Below, one piece after another: positions 14,887 through 22,759 of a DNA stretch of 27,435 nt. The translations under genes and the position numbers were made by a program. The notes beneath the pieces are model-generated. The model was given only the letters and a program-made list of their open reading frames with translations, had not been told where the DNA came from and did not search any database. Source of the stretch: a virus. The DNA is taken from positions 1 to 27,435 of IMG/VR virus record IMGVR_UViG_3300033149_002658; one strand, written 5' to 3'. How positions within the stretch are numbered: the first letter of the stretch is position 1; each line of letters opens with the position of its first letter.

Positions 14887-16761
14887 ATGCCAGATTTCGC
14901 AGTATCTACAACATTTAAAGGCCGCGATAAATTAACAGGCGTTCTTAATAAAATGGGGCGGTCTGCTGATAAGTTTGGTAATAGTTTGACCAGTAGTATT
15001 TTAAAGGCCAATGTTGTTAGCAAAGGGCTTGGTTTGTTACAACAAGGTGTTGCAAATGTAGCCTCTGAATTTATTCAATTTGATGATGCAATTACCGCTT
15101 CATCTGCAAAATTCAGTGATATGAACCTTGCTACTGATGAAGGTCAAAAGAAACTTTTAGAATTGAAAAAAACCGCTCGCGATGTTGGGGCGGTTACCAA
15201 ATTTTCAGCAGCAGAAGCAGCTCAAGGTCTTGATTTTTATGCTACTGCCGGATTTAAAGCATCTGAAGCCATGGCGATTTTGCAACCAACTGCAAAGCTT
15301 TCCATGGCTGCCAATTTAGACCTTGCTCGTACCGCTGATATTGCGTCTGATAGCATGGGTATATTCGGATTATCTACAAAAGATCCGATCCAACTACAGA
15401 AAAATTTTATAAAAATGTCAGACCAAATGTCAAAAACAATGACATCATCAAATGTAACATTAGAACAAATGTTTGAAACAACGACAAAGGCGGGTTTGAT
15501 TTTTCGTGAGTCAGGTCAAGAAATGAGCACGTTTAATGCTCTTGTTAGGTCAATGGCTGATTCAAGCTTAAAAGGAGCTGAAGCAGGCACAGGTTTAAAA
15601 GCTTTAATGGCTAAACTTGCAAAACCAACAGGTGCAGCTGCAAATATGCTTTCGGATCTTAATGTAGAAACAAAGGACTCAAAAGGCAATTTTCTTGATC
15701 TATTTGACATTCTTGGAGATATGGAAAAAGGTTTCAAAGGAATGGGGACTCAAGAAAAATTAGCAGCCGTAAAAACCATTTTCGGTATTGAGACAATGGG
15801 TACTTTCTCTGCGGTTATGGCAACAGGAACGGAAAAGCTAAGGGAGTATAGAAGGGAAGTTGAAAGCTCTACAGGTGCCACTGATAAAATGGCTGAAATA
15901 ATGAGTAAATCTCTTGGAAATAGATTAAAGTCTTTACAATCAGCTTTGATAGAAATAGGTTTTAAATTTTTCACTGCATTTGAGAAAAAAGGGGCCGGTG
16001 CAATTGATATAATTACCGATGCTGTCAGAAATTTTAATATGAAACCGATTATTGATGGTGTTAAATCAGCGGTAACTCTTTTCAGTCAGATGCATAGTGT
16101 TATCCAACCAATTATTCCATTTTTACCAGTATTGATAAAAGGTTTTTTATTATACTCAGTTGTTTTAAAGGGTTTGCTTGCCCTTAATGCCGCAAAGAAT
16201 TTTTTGATATTCGTTAATGTTTTAAGACAGGCTGCTGTTGCTCAAGGAATATTAAATGTCGTAATGACTGCAAATCCTATCGGTTTAATTGCAGTAGCAA
16301 TTGCTGGATTAATAGGAATAATTATTTTACTCGTTAAGAATTGGGATGTCGTTGTTGATGTTTTCGGCTCCGGTATTTCTAAAATATGGAACTGGTTCAG
16401 CGGTTTGCTGGATAATCCTTTTTTTGCTACACTTTCGACTATATTTTTGCCATTCATAACTATTCCGGCATTGATAATTAAACACTGGGCCCCAATTAAA
16501 GCAATGTTTGGCTCTATAGGTGATAAATTTTCAGCCATCACAGGCGCAGTCGGAGGTTTTTTCGGGTTTGGCGGTGACGATGAAGCCAAGGCGCCACAAA
16601 CACAAAGAGAAGCCCCAAATAAGACGGAAATTGAAGCACGTCAGCAAATTGGCTTTGCTGGTAAACTTCAAATTGCCGGAGCTCCTGAAGGTTCAAAAGT
16701 TGAAAGCAAAACAACAGGGGCACCACCTATTGATGTTGAAATGTTAGGACAAAATATATGA
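14887..16761 (+). CDS. Tail tape measure protein
   Basis: The 624-residue protein matches the TP901-type tape measure family: FKGRDKLTGVLNKMGRSADKF at the start, a conserved core (about residues 60-330: FDDAITASSAKFSDM, TKFSAAEAAQGLDFYATAGF, FNALVRSMADSSLKG), then hydrophobic helices (about 415-440 and 465-482, GLIAVAIAGLIGIIILLV). It ends with a Gly/Phe segment and a polar tail. By the usual rule of about 0.15 nm per residue, the tail would be some 90-95 nm long (inference). The hydrophobic helices may insert in the inner membrane at infection. The stop overlaps the next start (ATGA). Confidence 0.92.
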   Translation: MPDFAVSTTFKGRDKLTGVLNKMGRSADKFGNSLTSSILKANVVSKGLGLLQQGVANVASEFIQFDDAITASSAKFSDMNLATDEGQKKLLELKKTARDVGAVTKFSAAEAAQGLDFYATAGFKASEAMAILQPTAKLSMAANLDLARTADIASDSMGIFGLSTKDPIQLQKNFIKMSDQMSKTMTSSNVTLEQMFETTTKAGLIFRESGQEMSTFNALVRSMADSSLKGAEAGTGLKALMAKLAKPTGAAANMLSDLNVETKDSKGNFLDLFDILGDMEKGFKGMGTQEKLAAVKTIFGIETMGTFSAVMATGTEKLREYRREVESSTGATDKMAEIMSKSLGNRLKSLQSALIEIGFKFFTAFEKKGAGAIDIITDAVRNFNMKPIIDGVKSAVTLFSQMHSVIQPIIPFLPVLIKGFLLYSVVLKGLLALNAAKNFLIFVNVLRQAAVAQGILNVVMTANPIGLIAVAIAGLIGIIILLVKNWDVVVDVFGSGISKIWNWFSGLLDNPFFATLSTIFLPFITIPALIIKHWAPIKAMFGSIGDKFSAITGAVGGFFGFGGDDEAKAPQTQREAPNKTEIEARQQIGFAGKLQIAGAPEGSKVESKTTGAPPIDVEMLGQNI

Positions 16762-18020
16762 CATGGCAAGATAGAATAAATCCTGAAATAGAGCTTGTAT
16801 CTCCTGATGGAGATTTTTTTAAAGCAAAATGGCGTGGGAATCCTCGAAGCTTTTCAAAAAAATTAGGTCTTTTTAATTATCCAAAAGTCAGAGGTACAAA
16901 AATACAAGATCTTGATTCTAATTCTGTAACATATCCTTTAACACTTTATTTTGATGGTATTGATAGTGATCTTGAAGCAGAGCGTTTTTTTAATGCGACA
17001 AATCAGATTGGTCCATGGGATGTGTATCACCCGACAAAGGGGTTTAAACTTCTCCAATTAATTGACATTGAAGAAGCAATTGAACCTGTTGAAAGTGGCG
17101 GTTTAACAATTTTCAGAACCAATTGGATAGAACAACCATCTGAAGAAATAACGGTTTCAGATGCTCAACTTGAAGATGAAATAAATGAATCTCTTATTGA
17201 AGTAAACGAAGCATCTGCAAGTCAATTTGAGCAGATAATTCAAGATACTGCATCTGCTGTTGCAGCTGTAAAAAACACGATAAACAAAGCTGTTTCAGCT
17301 ATAACGGCGGTTCAAAAAGAAATAGCATCGACTGTTGCAGCGGTAGAAGCTGAGATAAATTCAATTCAGCGTGGCATTCAAGATACACTCGATGCTGTAA
17401 TTTTAAACCCGTTAAAGCTTGCCGGACAAATACAGGGGCTTATTCAATTGCCTGGTTTAATTGTTGGAGATTTTCAAGCAAGGCTTTCAATGTACACTGA
17501 AATGGCTGAAGAAATGCTTGGATTATCGCCTGATGACGATAATAATTCACCTGAGGCATTTAACACAGTGTTAACTCAGGAACTAACTTTGTCTGCAATT
17601 CTTGCAGTTACTCCTGTTGTTGGCGCATCGAGTGAATATAAGATCAGGAAAGACTCTTTGCTTTCATTGGATATAATTTCAGGTTTATTTGCAAATACTT
17701 CTGACAGTCTTGATTTGCTTCAGAAAAATTTCGAAGATGTTAAGATTGAGCAACAGTATTTCAGCCAATCACAATCATATAATGTTGCATTAAAAGCAAC
17801 AGCCCTTTCAAGCCAACTATTAACAAGAAAAATATTTGATTTAACAATTCAAAAAACGTTAATTCTTAAACAGGATAAAACACCTATAAAAATAACTATT
17901 GAAGAATACGGTGGAGAAAATTTTGAAAGTAATTATGATTTGTTTTTGACTTCAAATAACTTATCTGGTGATGAAATTCTTTTATTAAGAGCTGGCCGTG
18001 GGGTTGTTGTTTATGCCTAA
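16758..18020 (+). CDS. Mu gpN-like tail/DNA circularisation protein
   Basis: The 420-residue protein begins with the DNA_circ_N-type domain: WQDRINPEIELVSPDGDFFKA and WRGNPRSFSKKLGLFNYPKV, then PLTLYFDGIDSDLEAERFF and PWDVYHPTKGF. Residues 140-220 form a long alpha-helical region rich in Ala and Ile (QDTASAVAAVKNTINKAVSA). The C-terminal part is mixed. In Mu, gpN lies between the tape measure and gpP and is part of the baseplate-tail junction. The order here is the same. Despite the family name, a tail-distal structural role is the more likely function. Confidence 0.85.
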   Translation: MTWQDRINPEIELVSPDGDFFKAKWRGNPRSFSKKLGLFNYPKVRGTKIQDLDSNSVTYPLTLYFDGIDSDLEAERFFNATNQIGPWDVYHPTKGFKLLQLIDIEEAIEPVESGGLTIFRTNWIEQPSEEITVSDAQLEDEINESLIEVNEASASQFEQIIQDTASAVAAVKNTINKAVSAITAVQKEIASTVAAVEAEINSIQRGIQDTLDAVILNPLKLAGQIQGLIQLPGLIVGDFQARLSMYTEMAEEMLGLSPDDDNNSPEAFNTVLTQELTLSAILAVTPVVGASSEYKIRKDSLLSLDIISGLFANTSDSLDLLQKNFEDVKIEQQYFSQSQSYNVALKATALSSQLLTRKIFDLTIQKTLILKQDKTPIKITIEEYGGENFESNYDLFLTSNNLSGDEILLLRAGRGVVVYA

Positions 18021-19269
18021 CCCCGTACCTGGAAAAACTTATATTGTTGTCGTAGGTGATACTCTCCCAAATATCGCTGCAAAGGCATACGGGAATTCCC
18101 AAAAATGGACGGTTATTTGGAACGCAAATCAACAGCAAATAAAATCAGGTGATCCTGATTTAATTTATCCAGGTGAAGTTCTTTTTATTCCAGAAGATCA
18201 ATTAAGGGAAAGCTTAAAATCTGGACTTCAAGGAAATAAACTTGCTCAAAAAGATCCGGATTCTTTTACATTAATAATTGAAAATAGAGAAATACCTGTT
18301 TTAAATGGCCGTGTTTTTAATGCAATGGATATTGTTTCAGGTAGCTGGACGGCTACAATTGCATGGACTCCCGGGGAAGATGCATTTATTAATAGAGTAA
18401 CAACTCCTTATGCATATCCAAAAGCACAGGTTTATTTAGGGGAAAAATTAATAAATACCGGCTTTGTTTACGATGTTGAAACAAGGTTAACTGAATCAGG
18501 CCGTATAAAAGTATTAACAGGATTCAGCAAAACGGTTGATGCTATTGATTCTACAATCAGACCACCATACCAAGAAGAAAAAGTCACATTAAAACAAAGA
18601 GCAGAAACTCTTTTTAAAAATTACGGCCTTACTATTGAATATGAACTTGAAAATGATAGTCAATTTGATCGTGTAACGGCTGAACCAACAGAAAAAATTA
18701 TTGATCATCTTAAAAAACTTGTTTCTCAAAGGGGCGCGTTGATATCTGATACTCCTGAAGGAAATATAAAAATATACAAAGCATCTGAAGGTAAAACAGT
18801 CGGAACTCTTGAAGAAGGAAAACAGGGCGTTTTAAGTTGGGCCGGGAAATGGAATGGCCGGGAACGATTCAGTGTTTATAAAGCAATTGCACAAACAGCA
18901 AAAACAAACGCTTCAAGCGCTGTTGCCACAGATAGTAATATTCCTAAATCAAGGTTCTTAACATTCAAGGCAAATGATACAATATCAGGTAATATTCAGG
19001 ACGCTGCTGAGTGGAAACGCTCAAAATCTGTTGCTGATTCTCTTTCTCAGTCTTTGCCCGTTGATAGTTGGTATGATCCTAACGGTGAGTTGTGGGTTGA
19101 GGATACTTATGTTACAGTTATTTCAGAAACTTTACATATTCCAAAAGGATATAAGTTTTTAATAAAATCAGTTGAATATAGTTATTCTGAGAGTGGAACA
19201 ACAGCAGTTTTAAACGTTGTACCACCTCAAGTTTATACCGGGGGAGAGATTGTAAATCCATGGGCTTAA
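18013..19269 (+). CDS. Baseplate hub, Mu gpP-like, with N-terminal LysM
   Basis: I chose ATG 18013, preceded by GGGG, over a GTG at 17998; it overlaps the previous stop by 8 bases. The 418-residue product starts with a LysM-type domain (about residues 9-60: YIVVVGDTLPNIAAKAYG, then IYPGEVLFIP) like that of P2 gpX. It continues as a gpP/gpD-type hub (SFTLIIENREIPVLNGRVF, the IDSTIRPPYQ region, a YDPNGELWVEDTYVTV loop). LysM binds peptidoglycan or acts as an assembly adaptor in baseplates. Hubs form the central ring that carries the spike, and the next gene is the spike. A LysM fused to the hub rather than encoded separately is noteworthy. Confidence 0.83.
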   Translation: MPNPVPGKTYIVVVGDTLPNIAAKAYGNSQKWTVIWNANQQQIKSGDPDLIYPGEVLFIPEDQLRESLKSGLQGNKLAQKDPDSFTLIIENREIPVLNGRVFNAMDIVSGSWTATIAWTPGEDAFINRVTTPYAYPKAQVYLGEKLINTGFVYDVETRLTESGRIKVLTGFSKTVDAIDSTIRPPYQEEKVTLKQRAETLFKNYGLTIEYELENDSQFDRVTAEPTEKIIDHLKKLVSQRGALISDTPEGNIKIYKASEGKTVGTLEEGKQGVLSWAGKWNGRERFSVYKAIAQTAKTNASSAVATDSNIPKSRFLTFKANDTISGNIQDAAEWKRSKSVADSLSQSLPVDSWYDPNGELWVEDTYVTVISETLHIPKGYKFLIKSVEYSYSESGTTAVLNVVPPQVYTGGEIVNPWA

Positions 19270-19874
19270 TTCAAACAGGTCGCGTAACTGGTGGCGAAAT
19301 TAAAAAGAATAAAGACGGAGAAAAAAACGTCTTAATTCTGCAGGTTGAAATTACTGAACCCGATGATGTACAATCTATTCAGCTTATGAAACAAGCTGGT
19401 GAAGATACAAACCCGCCTGATGGATCAACTGTAACAATTTTAAGTATTGGCAATGCTTTTAAAATAGCTGTGGCCTCAGATGATGGTATTGAACCATCTA
19501 TGAGTAAGGGTGAAAAAAAGATTTATTCAAGCGCTGATGGAACCATTCAAGCTTTTATCGATTTATTAGCGAGTGGTGATATAGAACTTGATGCCGCTGG
19601 TGCTGCAAATATTAAGATTTTAGAGAATGGTGACATAGAACTTAATGATAATACAGATTTTGCTGTAAGATATAATGCTCTTGCAATAGCATTTAATCAA
19701 CTAAAGATGGAATTTAACTCTCACATAGTAAATTATAATTTACATAAACAATTAGTTATTTTTGATCCTATTTTACTTGCTGATGCAGCACAACCACCAA
19801 TAACCCCAAGTATACCATCCACGGCAAACATAGCACCAGCGCAAATACTTAATATAAAAGTTCCGGGGGTTTAA
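19260..19874 (+). CDS. Baseplate spike protein, Mu gp45/gpV-like
   Basis: This 204-residue protein overlaps the hub gene by 10 bases, with GGGGGAGAG upstream. The N-terminal OB-fold-like half (RVTGGEIKKNKDGEKNVLIL, then GEDTNPPDGSTVTILSIG) and the middle repeat-like beta segment (GDIELDAAGAANIKILENGD, typical of the intertwined beta-helix) match the membrane-piercing spike of Mu-type baseplates. The tail end is Pro/Ala-rich (DAAQPPITPSIPSTANIAPA), which is unusual, and no His-x-His iron-binding tip motif is seen. The trimer would cap the hub and puncture the outer membrane. Confidence 0.82.
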   Translation: MGLIQTGRVTGGEIKKNKDGEKNVLILQVEITEPDDVQSIQLMKQAGEDTNPPDGSTVTILSIGNAFKIAVASDDGIEPSMSKGEKKIYSSADGTIQAFIDLLASGDIELDAAGAANIKILENGDIELNDNTDFAVRYNALAIAFNQLKMEFNSHIVNYNLHKQLVIFDPILLADAAQPPITPSIPSTANIAPAQILNIKVPGV

Positions 19875-19876
19875 TA

Positions 19877-20311
19877 ATGACAACTTTAAATTATCAGGGT
19901 GATCCCAAAATTTTTCTTGATAAAAACGGCGCCTATCTTGATTTCCGTGGCGGTCAACCTATTATGGATCAGGGGCTTGAAAACGCTGCTTTAATAAGTC
20001 TTTTTACAAAAAAAGGGTGGCATGGTAATATTTTTTTAAGCGATGGAGAAAAAATTGGTAGTGATTTTCAAGAGATTGCAACTAAAACAATAACAGCTTC
20101 AAGCCTTGAAAATATAAATCAAGAAGCAATAAAAGCATTGGATAAACCGTTTTTTGGTGATGTTTCTGCTGAAACAATTAACCCATTAAATTATCGTATA
20201 AACACTGAAATTTTAATAAAACCACCTGGATATGATTCAGGTGTAATTCAACTTGAAAAGAACGGCGAAAACTGGATTTTCCAGAAAATAAATCCGGCTC
20301 ATGGGAGATAA
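19877..20311 (+). CDS. Baseplate protein, Mu gp46-like
   Basis: The 144-residue protein starts two bases after the spike stop. The pattern DPKIFLDKNGAYLDFRGGQPIMDQGLENAALISLFT, followed by the WHGNIFLSDGEKIGSDF segment, is typical of the gp46 family. The remainder is an alpha-helix (NINQEAIKALDKPFFGDV) and strands ending WIFQKINPAHGR. In Mu, gp46 is a wedge-like baseplate part, comparable to T4 gp25, that helps start sheath assembly. Its neighbours, spike before and gp47-like after, match the Mu order exactly. Confidence 0.85.
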   Translation: MTTLNYQGDPKIFLDKNGAYLDFRGGQPIMDQGLENAALISLFTKKGWHGNIFLSDGEKIGSDFQEIATKTITASSLENINQEAIKALDKPFFGDVSAETINPLNYRINTEILIKPPGYDSGVIQLEKNGENWIFQKINPAHGR

Positions 20312-20314
20312 CAA

Positions 20315-21496
20315 ATGGCTCTTACTATATTAACAACTCAAGAACTAACAGATATTTTTAAGGCAAACTTTGAGGGTGAATTAAATCAAGATGCACCACC
20401 TGTTGATATAGCTTTTTTGAAGGTAATATCAGTTATAGAAGCTATGATTGCAACGGGCCTTTATAAATATGCTGCTGATAGAGCAAAGGCAAATCTTGCA
20501 TTAACGGCTAGTGAAGATGATCTTGAATTAATCGGTAAAGAATTTAATGTAATCAGGAAACAGGCTGAATCTGCTGTTTTTACGATTACACTACCCGGTA
20601 CTGATGGAACTTTAATACCTGCAACAGTTTCTTTTATTGGAGATTCAAATGGGGCAAGATATATTCCAGATGCTTCTGACATAATAGCAGGCGGCATTGC
20701 TACATTATCGGTTGCAGCAGAGGTTGCGGGTGTATCAGGAAACTTGAACGTTGGTGAAACAATGTCTATTTCTGTTCAGATAGCAGGTGCAGAAACCGTT
20801 GCGACTATAACAGTTATTGACAATGTAGGGGCAGAAGAAGAAGATCTTGAAGTCTACAGGAGCAGGGTTCTCTTCGCGATAAGGGGTACAACTGGTGGTG
20901 GAAATTCTACAGATTATAAAATCTGGTCAGAAGAAGTTGCAGGGGTTAAAAGAGCTTATCCTTTTGCCGGGAGACCCGTAACCGACTTATCAGTATCGTA
21001 TCCAGCTGACCGAACTATATATATCGAAGCTGAGACTTCGATTGATTCTGACGGAATACCTCCGCAAGCTCTCCTTGATGAGGTCAGGTTTTCTGTTAGT
21101 ACTAATCCGGCATCGGGTGATTCACGGCCACCGCTTGGGCTTGAAGACTCTATTTTATATGTTGAACCAATCATAAGAACCTCAATTTTTATAGAAATAA
21201 CAGGTCTTTCTGTTTCGTCCGGGCTTGTTGTAGATGCCAAAACAGACCTTGAGCTTGCCCTTTCTACTTATCTTTTAACCCTTGTTCCTTTTGTTGATGG
21301 AATAGATTTTGAACCTGAAAGGAATGATCTTATAACAGGGGTAACATTATCTTCAACTGTTAATTCTGTGTTAAAATCTTATGGTGGAAGTGCTAAATCT
21401 GTTTTTTTTGGAACTGCGTCAGGCTCTTTTGTGTCTGAATATCAATTAAATCAAAATGAACTCACAAAATCCGGAGGGTTTACTTATGCCTCCTAA
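20315..21496 (+). CDS. Baseplate J-like protein, Mu gp47-like
   Basis: The 393-residue protein matches the baseplate J family: a helical N-terminus (AADRAKANLALTASEDDLEL, then IGKEFNV), the AEVAGVSGNLNVGETMSI motif in the middle, and the very typical EEDLEVYRSRVLFAIR followed by GGNSTDYKIWSEEVAGVKRA and YPFAGRPVTDLSV. The C-terminal part carries strands and a DLELALSTYLLTLVPFVDG helix. In contractile baseplates it forms wedge heterodimers around the hub that connect to the fibres. GGAGGG and the start of the next gene lie within its last codons. Confidence 0.92.
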   Translation: MALTILTTQELTDIFKANFEGELNQDAPPVDIAFLKVISVIEAMIATGLYKYAADRAKANLALTASEDDLELIGKEFNVIRKQAESAVFTITLPGTDGTLIPATVSFIGDSNGARYIPDASDIIAGGIATLSVAAEVAGVSGNLNVGETMSISVQIAGAETVATITVIDNVGAEEEDLEVYRSRVLFAIRGTTGGGNSTDYKIWSEEVAGVKRAYPFAGRPVTDLSVSYPADRTIYIEAETSIDSDGIPPQALLDEVRFSVSTNPASGDSRPPLGLEDSILYVEPIIRTSIFIEITGLSVSSGLVVDAKTDLELALSTYLLTLVPFVDGIDFEPERNDLITGVTLSSTVNSVLKSYGGSAKSVFFGTASGSFVSEYQLNQNELTKSGGFTYAS

Positions 21497-21884
21497 TATT
21501 TCAAGGGCTATAATTGACGCCGAATTGCCAGAGGGAAGCCTGTTTGATGTAAAGTGTGATGGTGGGCTTGATTTATTCATTGGTGGAATGGCTAATAATA
21601 ATAAAGTAGTAAAAGATTTTTTGGAAGACTTAGCCTTTCTTAGAAGTCCTTTAAGGACTCAAATACTGGATGACCTTGAAAGGGAATATGGAATTTCAAA
21701 AAATCCAGCATTAGCTGAACTGACAAGAAGGCAAAGACTTCTTGCAAAAAAAACAGATAAATCAGGCAATGGTACAGATGAATTTATTCAAAAAAAATTG
21801 AGAATGCTGTCTCTTATTTCGGTGGTGAGGATTCTTATTTCGGTGGTGAGGATTCTTATTTTGGGAATATATCAGGTGAATTGA
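21486..21884 (+). CDS. gp48-like baseplate protein, N-terminal part (frame 0)
   Basis: The ATG at 21486, with GGAGGG 8 bases upstream, is preferred to one at 21456 inside the gp47-like gene. Unshifted, the product has 132 residues. Residues 1-104 look like the N-terminal half of the Mu gp48/DUF2313 family (LRTQILDDLEREYGI, then LTRRQRLLAKKTDKSGNGT). The last 28 residues (RMLSLISVVRILISVVRILI) are an artefact of reading a repeat in the wrong frame. The true continuation is in the -1 frame from 21797, reached at A AAA AAA. In Mu, gp48 is a baseplate wedge protein placed before the tail fibre gene, as here. Confidence 0.7.
   Translation: MPPNISRAIIDAELPEGSLFDVKCDGGLDLFIGGMANNNKVVKDFLEDLAFLRSPLRTQILDDLEREYGISKNPALAELTRRQRLLAKKTDKSGNGTDEFIQKKLRMLSLISVVRILISVVRILILGIYQVN
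21791..21797 (+). other. A AAA AAA slippery site or indel in gp48-like gene
   Basis: Eight A residues run from 21790 to 21797. In the frame of the gene starting at 21486 the codons read CAA AAA AAA, so A AAA AAA is a perfect X XXY YYZ heptamer. A -1 slip joins FIQKK to IENAVSYFGGED, which reads naturally. The alternative is a single lost A in the run (mutation or sequencing error). Confidence 0.6.
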
Positions 21885-22210
21885 TCGTAAATGGGTTGAT
21901 TTATGAACGTTCAAAAATATTCACTGTAGAGATGGGTGGCGAGGATTCTTTTTTTGGCGGTGAAGATGCTTATTTTGGAGCGTATGAAGATTTTAAAAAA
22001 GAGTTAAACAAATACGAAATACCAACAAACCCTGCCTATTGGCCTTTAATATTTTTTGTCGGTGGCGTTGCTACTTATAATGTAGACGGGTCTATAAGTA
22101 GTATAGCTCAGGCTAATGTTGATGTAAAAAGAAGGGTAGAGTTAAGGTCTTTAATAGTTAAATACAAGCCGCTTCATACTTGGTGTGGATTAATTGTTTA
22201 TTATACGTAA
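21797..22210 (+). CDS. gp48-like baseplate protein, C-terminal part (-1 frame)
   Basis: This frame is open from 21782 to the stop at 22208-22210. Joined at 21797, the full protein would have 241 residues. The part opens with the heptapeptide repeat YFGGEDS (two perfect DNA copies, then degenerate ones), followed by a conserved-looking end: NPAYWPLIFFVGGVATYNVD, then RRVELRSLIVKYKPLHTWCG. The latter is typical of the C-terminal half of gp48-type proteins. A TTG at 21881, overlapping the upstream stop as TTGA with AGGTG before it, could allow separate re-initiation (109 residues). That would leave the repeat untranslated in its sensible frame, so fusion is more likely. Confidence 0.65.
   Translation: MENAVSYFGGEDSYFGGEDSYFGNISGELIVNGLIYERSKIFTVEMGGEDSFFGGEDAYFGAYEDFKKELNKYEIPTNPAYWPLIFFVGGVATYNVDGSISSIAQANVDVKRRVELRSLIVKYKPLHTWCGLIVYYT
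21812..21865 (+). repeat. 21-bp tandem repeat encoding SYFGGED
   Basis: Two perfect 21-base copies (21812-21832 and 21833-21853) are followed by a partial third. Degenerate copies of the same peptide unit lie at 21935-21979 (GGEDSFFGGEDAYFG). The unit is a multiple of three, so copy number can change without altering the frame. Confidence 0.85.
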
Positions 22211-22219
22211 GGAGTTATT

Positions 22220-22753
22220 ATGTCTATAAGATTGTTCGAGCAATACGGCCCAACAAGGGCTTTGGTTGGGACTCCATCCTATCCAGGCGGTTCATTTAAA
22301 ACTGAATCTGTTCCAGGTGCAAAAGATGGGACACCACTTGATATTGTTTGGGGTTATGACTGGCTTGGTTTTTTCTCAGCCATAATATTGAATGGTGGGA
22401 TAACGCCGTCTGATACTCCAGACACAGCACTTGTTTCTGATTATTTTGACGCGCTTACAATAGTAAGTTCTCGAAAGAAGTTTAGAACAGAAATAGCATC
22501 TGGTGCAATTACGATTTATGATGGTATTGTTTTCATTGATGCATCAGCCGGTGATCTTACTTTTACAACACCAACTGCGGCTAATATGATTGTTGGCGGT
22601 GCAGCCTCAGAGATACTTGTTAAAAGAATTGACACCACAGCTAACAAAGTAACAATACAAGATATTGAGGGTGAAGATTGGGATTTAACTGGGGTGGGTA
22701 AACCATTTCTAAGGTTTACTTCTGATGGAACTACTAAATGGTTAGTGGGGTAA
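22220..22753 (+). CDS. Tail fibre protein (short)
   Basis: The 177-residue protein has an AAGGAG ribosome site 7 bases upstream. Its first 80 residues (GSFKTESVPGAKDGTPLDIV, then WGYDWLGFFSAIILNGGITP, PDTALVSDYFDAL) match a module I recall from tail-fibre proteins encoded just after gp48 in Mu-tail phages. The C-terminal half is a beta-rich domain (TIYDGIVFIDASAGDLTFTT through FLRFTSDGTTKWLVG), similar in layout to fibre-tip domains. It has no signal peptide. It probably links the baseplate to the large spike encoded next. Confidence 0.72.
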   Translation: MSIRLFEQYGPTRALVGTPSYPGGSFKTESVPGAKDGTPLDIVWGYDWLGFFSAIILNGGITPSDTPDTALVSDYFDALTIVSSRKKFRTEIASGAITIYDGIVFIDASAGDLTFTTPTAANMIVGGAASEILVKRIDTTANKVTIQDIEGEDWDLTGVGKPFLRFTSDGTTKWLVG

Positions 22754-22759
22754 TTAATT

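Noticed and set aside
16242-16589. 115-codon minus-strand frame within the tape measure gene
   Set aside because: It is antisense to the hydrophobic part of the tape measure, with no ribosome site and no family pattern.
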